Below are positions 59,963 through 64,000 of a stretch of 64,000 nucleotides of DNA, piece by piece. How positions within the stretch are numbered: the stretch's first letter is position 1; each line of letters opens with the position of its first letter. Source of the DNA: Petaurus breviceps papuanus (taxonomy: Eukaryota > Chordata > Mammalia > Diprotodontia > Petauridae); contig JAMXIF010001164.1 of assembly GCA_028583685.1 (NCBI GenBank), forward strand, positions 12,638,676 to 12,702,675, in the 5' to 3' direction. The translations under genes were made by a program, and so were the position numbers. The notes under the pieces were generated by a model that saw only the letters and a list, made by a program, of their open reading frames with translations, had not been told where the DNA came from and searched no databases.

Positions 59963-61358
59963 ATGGAATTTGAAGATTCCCTTGTATTGGCAAGCTAACA
60001 GGTACTTAGCACTTAGTTCCAAGCTCATGTTTGTGTCAAGAATTGAATTAAGACCCAGAACTTGTGAATCCTACAGTAGGATGGACTTCCTGATGTAACA
60101 GGAAAGGGCTGGAACAGGGAGGAGCTAATACCTTATATAAGGAAAAGCACAAGCTGGAGAGTCAGAACTTCTTGGAGCAAGCTGAGTGGAGGCTGAGGAG
60201 AAGAGGCCCAGGCTGGAAAAAGTGATTTTGATTTTGGAAACAGAGTTTATGGTGGTGGAACTTTTTCCAGAACCAGCTGGAACTTTGAAGAGAAAGTAAT
60301 TTTGAGAACAGAGCTTATGGTGGTGGAGCTTCTTCTGACAGCCAGCCTAAACTTCTACTGACAGCTTCTGAGAACCAGTTTGCTGGAAGTTTCTGAGAAC
60401 TAGTTGGAGTTGCTGAAGACTTCTGAGGGCCAGCCAGAGCTGCCAGAGGAAGCATTACTGTGGTGTTGGTACTTTTTTTTTTTTTCTGTTTTGGGCCTAT
60501 GTTGATTTCACAGGCGGAAAGAGATTTTGATAAGGGTGCCAGCAATCCATATGAATGTTATTGTGGCTTGGTTCAGCTTTGTCTTCCCAGGAAGAGAAAC
60601 TGTGAAGGACTTGAGATGGATTAGATGCTGTAAGCTTCAACATCCAACAGGAACTGCATGGAGAGCTGGACAAGGAACTGGGAGCTCTCTGCATTTCAAC
60701 TCAAGTGGCAGTTGGTTAGATTTGGGCAGGAGCTGGGACTATGGAAGAGGAACCATGGAAGCTGAGAGCTTGCCAAGAGTCAAGATGAAAAGACTTCTCC
60801 TTGGGTATTTAATGCTGACAGATGAGATTGTAACTTACTTGTGACCTAGAGGTGGATGGCCTTTGAACTTTCCACTACCCCTTAAGAAGGTACCTAGTAG
60901 TGACAGATAATATTTTAACTTAATTGTGACCTAGGGGTGGATGGTCTTTGTACATTCCACTACCCCTTAAGAGGGTACTTGGTAGTGACTGATGATCTTG
61001 TAACTTAATTGCACGCCATGGGTGGAGAATTTTACCTTTGTACTTTGTGTCAATTAAGGAGGCTTGCTTCCTTAAGGGTCATTAAATTAAGGATTTACTA
61101 AATGAACGTTATCTTTTGTTTAAAACTATGTGACAACTTTGGTGAAAACTATGTGACCATATTAATGATAAGTTGTAAAGTTATAACATTCTTAATGCTG
61201 TACTTGATTTTCTGTGAATGTTTTGCTCTGATTTGTTATTGAATAAACAGTTCACTATACTGTGTAATCAGAAATATGAAAAGCCGTTCACAGCAGCAGT
61301 CCTCTGGTAAACTGCTCATGCTTGGTTTTACAGGGATTGGGGTTAATCTGAATCAAAC
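59963..61358 (+). mobile_element. LTR-like unit inserted in the L1 (tentative)
   Basis: L1 wording stops at about 59962 and resumes at about 61359 (TGGCATATAATTGGGCAAAA). The 1.4 kb between is richer in GC, has TATATAA (60134-60140), AATAAA (61242-61247) and three 85-bp tandem units. This suggests a solo LTR or other LTR-class fossil. The TATA-to-AATAAA distance is very long for an LTR, and no clean duplication was found. About 200 bp of L1 seems missing at the site. No coding part. Confidence 0.45.
60816..61065 (+). repeat. Three 85-bp tandem units
   Basis: Units start at 60816, 60901 and 60986 with TGACAGAT, TGACAGAT and TGACTGAT. The first two share GACCTAGAGGTGGATGG-type and CCACTACCCCTTAAG blocks. 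The third is diverged and shorter. The spacing is exactly 85 bp. Confidence 0.85.
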
Positions 61359-62245
61359 TGATCAGTTTTACTGGCATATAATTGGGCAAAAGCTCCTAAG
61401 AAATGCTTCAGCTTTACCTTAATTGGTAGTGTGTTCACCTGTTTCACTTTTGATCCTGGTAATTTGCTTTTCTTCTTTTAGTAATTTGGTTTTCTTCTTT
61501 CTTTTAAGAATCAATTTAATGAATAGTTTATATACTTTATTGATTTTCCCCCCAAAATAACTTCAAGTTTTATTTATAATTTCAATGATTTTCTTACTTT
61601 AATGTTATTAACCTCTCCTTTGATTTTTAGGATTTCCATTTTGCTGTATAATTGAAAATTTTTAACTTGTTCATTTTCATTTCTTAGTTGCATTCCCGAT
61701 TCACTGATTTGTTATTCATTTCTTTCATTGATGTGTGCATTAGAGATCTAAATTTTCCCCTTATTATGCTTTGGTTGCATACCATAAATATTGAAATACT
61801 GTTTTATTTTTGTCATTCTCTTTGATGAAATGATCGATTACTTCTATGATTTGTTTTTGACCTTATTCTATTGGATTAAATTATTTAGTTTATAATTGAA
61901 TTTCAATCTATCCTTCCATGGTCCTTCTTTGGATGTAATCTTTATTGCATTATGATCTGAAATGATACATTTTTGTATTTGGTTGTGAGTTTGTTTTTTA
62001 ATGCCCTTACACATGGTCAATTTTTGTGAAAGTGTCATGTACAACTGTGAAAAAAAAATTATCCATTACATTTACATTCAGTTTTTTTCCAGATGTCTAT
62101 CAAATATATCTTTTCTAAGATTCTTGTAGCTCTTTTGATGTCATTGTGTTATTCTGAGTTTGTGTCTTAATCTTCTCTGTCACCATAGTAGCTTTTTATG
62201 ATCAGGTTCTTTTTTTACTGTTTATTTATTTTTTCCACCTTATTT
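61359..62245 (-). mobile_element. L1 LINE ORF2 5' part, decayed (continuation)
   Basis: Antisense L1 wording from the endonuclease-to-RT region, e.g. GGCATATAATTGGGCAAAAG, CTTTGATTTTTAGGATTTCC, ATTATGCTTTGGTTGCATAC and CATTATGATCTGAAATGATA. Colinear with the part at 58900-59962, so one old element was split. Confidence 0.8.
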
Positions 62246-62637
62246 CTCCATTTGAAACTTTCTGTTACTGTTCTACTCTGTCTCAAGATTCATGATTTTT
62301 CAAACTGATATTTCCAGAGCTAACTCTAGGGAGTTGAAAGTTTTAAGTGTTTCCAACTTGGGGTGATTTGGAGAAAGGTGTGGTCACTACTCTCCTGGTA
62401 GGCTCTCTAGTCTTTACTCAGGAAAAGAGACTGATTCCTTGAGACAGGAAGGGATATTGCTACTCAGGGCTTCTACATCCTCTTGAGGGAAAGTGATTCT
62501 CATTGTTTTTGAGCTATGACACAGAAGTAAGTATAGACAATAGAACTATCAAAGAGTTGTCCTTCATGGCTTCCATTCCCTCTTGACTGAAAGTGCTAGT
62601 CTTTGCTCTTAACCTATGACTGATAATATTATAGGCC

Positions 62638-62813
62638 ATGGATGGGGAATATGTGCCTTTGAGGTCACATATGCCCCTCTAGGTCTTCAAGTGTGACCCT
62701 TTGAAAGAATCTAAACTTCACTAAATAGTTCCTTTTATTAAGGTTCACACTTGAGGACCTAGAGGGCCACATGTGGCCTCAAGGTTGCATGTTCATCACT
62801 CCTGGTCTAAGGT
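62638..62813. mobile_element. Palindromic hAT-type MITE
   Basis: The two halves are inverted copies: CCCCTCTAGGTCTTCAAGTG on the left and CACTTGAGGACCTAGAGGGC on the right. The outer ends are GATGGGGAATATG and CATGTTCATCACTCC. No coding. Known marsupial MITEs of this wording belong to the hAT superfamily as I recall. The 8-bp duplication is not clear. Confidence 0.7.
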
Positions 62814-62814
62814 T

Positions 62815-63000
62815 ATCCTGACTATAACACTGTGAATTAGGTGCTAGAATTATCTCCATTTTACAATTGAGGAAATTGAAGCAAACAAAGATTAAGTGAC
62901 TTGTTCTGGGTCCACAATTAGTAAGTATCTGAAGCTGCATTTGAACTTATCTGACTCCAGGCTTAGTGGTCTATCTACTAAACCACCAGTTGCCTCATTA
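62815..63000 (-). repeat. MIR (antisense)
   Basis: GTGAATTAGGTGCTAGAATT, TTACAATTGAGGAAATTGAA, GATTAAGTGACTTGTTCTGG and ATCTACTAAACCACCAGTTG in antisense order. Confidence 0.75.
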
Positions 63001-63026
63001 GCATGTAAGACCCTTGAGTTTTCAAG

Positions 63027-63272
63027 TGGTTTATTAACTTCTGATTTATATCATTCATTTCAGCCAGATTTTGTTACAAATTTTCTCCCTGAATTTCCCC
63101 TACCCATTGCCCCAAAATAGCAGACCCACATGATATCCCCTCCTCCAATCTACTCTCTCCCATATTTTCTCCCATACCCCTTTTGACTTTTCAAGTAGGG
63201 CATGGGGGATCTCTATGCCCAAGTGCCTGTATATCTTATTTCCCAATTACAAGTAAAATAGTATTAATAAGA

Positions 63273-63332
<60 letters not shown>

Positions 63333-63959
63333 ATTCGATTTTAAAACTTTGAATTCCAGATTCATTCCCATCCTCCCTTGTCACCCACCCTTACTGTGAA
63401 GATAAGCAGTTCAGTATAGGTAGTACATGTGTGGCTAATGTAAAACAATAACATAGTAGATACATTGTAAAAGACTGACTATATTTCCCTCCCTCCTATC
63501 CCACCTCCCACTTGTTCTATTCTCTACTTTGATCCTGTCCCTTTTAAAAAATGGATGCTTCCCACTTCCCCCCCCCCAGCCTGCCCTCCCTTCCATCATC
63601 GCCTCTCTCATCCCCTTCCCCCCTACTCTCCTGTAGTGTGAGATACTCTATTTTGTGTGTATTTCATTCCCTCCTCAAGCCAAATTCAATGGGAGTAAGG
63701 TAGACCCATTCGCTTTTGCCTTCCTATTCTTCCCCTTCATTGGAACCATTATCCTTTGAGTCTTCGATATGAGATAGTTTACTCCATTCTCCAGTCTCTC
63801 CCCATCTCCTCTCATTATATTCCTCTCACCTCTTAATTTCACCTTTTAAGTATCATCCCTTCCTGTTCAATTGGTCCTGCACCCTCTATCTATGTAGACC
63901 TGTAAACATATCTACACACATTCACATATGTATTCATATGCCCATATATCCTCATATAC
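63027..63959 (-). mobile_element. HAL1-like LINE, copy C (3' region only)
   Basis: Near-identical in order to the 3' regions of copies A and B: TTTATTAACTTCTGATTTAT, CCCTACCCATTGCCCCAAAA, TTGTCACCCACCCTTACTG and the ACACACATTCACATATGTAT patch. It is cut at 63959 by another element and by the window edge, so whether ORF1 follows is unknown. Confidence 0.85.
63274..63329 (+). repeat. (TA)n inside HAL1-like copy C
   Basis: Pure TA array at the same internal position as the (CA)n(TA)n of copy B (37358-37405). Confidence 0.95.
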
Positions 63960-64000
63960 CATGTTTCCCCGATAATAAGACCTATCCCGAAAATAAGCCC
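63960..64000 (+). mobile_element. End of a DNA transposon, cut by the window edge
   Basis: CATGTTTCCCCGATAATAAG followed by ACCTATCCCGAAAATAAGCC is a terminal sequence with internal CCCGAAAATAAG subrepeats known from nonautonomous DNA transposons in several vertebrates. It begins in a TA-rich stretch of HAL1-like copy C, which would suit a TA target. The superfamily is not certain. Confidence 0.5.

Overview
The window is vertebrate genomic DNA, almost certainly from a marsupial. The evidence is the repeat content: tRNA-headed SINEs of the SINE1/WSINE1 and MAR1 types with the marsupial consensus wording, marsupial L1 and half-L1 (HAL1-like) LINEs, and many old MIR and L2 fragments. The species cannot be read from the sequence. 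Gene density is very low: one protein-coding exon in 64 kb.

The one real gene is NRG3 (neuregulin 3). Its first coding exon lies on the minus strand (14469-15300) inside a GC-rich, CpG-rich island that also holds the 5' UTR and probable promoter (about 14560-16260). Transcription runs leftward, so positions 1-14468 are the start of the very long first intron, and everything right of about 16.3 kb is upstream flanking DNA. No second NRG3 exon was seen.

Layout: 0.5-9.3 kb is intron 1 with scattered L2, MIR and SINE copies and two stretches with few repeats. 9.3-14.4 kb is unusually poor in repeats. 14.5-16.3 kb is the NRG3 first exon, 5' UTR and CpG island. 16.4-24 kb is flanking DNA with MIR, L2 and SINE fragments and an assembly gap in a TC tract. 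24.2-27.06 kb is a whole-length HAL1-like element (copy A). 28.2-28.7 kb is an RPL23A processed pseudogene. 30.1-32.4 kb is a more divergent HAL1-like copy. 33.4 kb is a second assembly gap in a GA tract. 34.15-35.46 kb is a 5'-truncated L1. 37.1-39.94 kb is HAL1-like copy B with clear target duplications. 43.3-45.3 kb is another L1/HAL1-type copy with two different 5' modules. 48.5-49.8 kb is a broken HAL1/L1 mosaic. 51.87-53.2 kb is a truncated L1. 54.14-55.11 kb is a solo LTR of class II (ERVK-like) type. 57.37-57.67 kb is a head-to-tail SINE dimer. 58.9-62.25 kb is an L1 ORF2 fossil interrupted by a SINE and by an LTR-like unit. 62.64-62.81 kb is a palindromic hAT-type MITE. 63.03 kb to the end is HAL1-like copy C, itself interrupted at the right edge by a DNA-transposon end.

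No operon-like system, CRISPR array, tRNA, rRNA or new coding system was found. The most informative content is the NRG3 exon with its repeat-coded tracts and upstream ORF, the set of ORF1-only LINEs that share both ends with L1, and the SINE dimer that appears to have moved as one unit.
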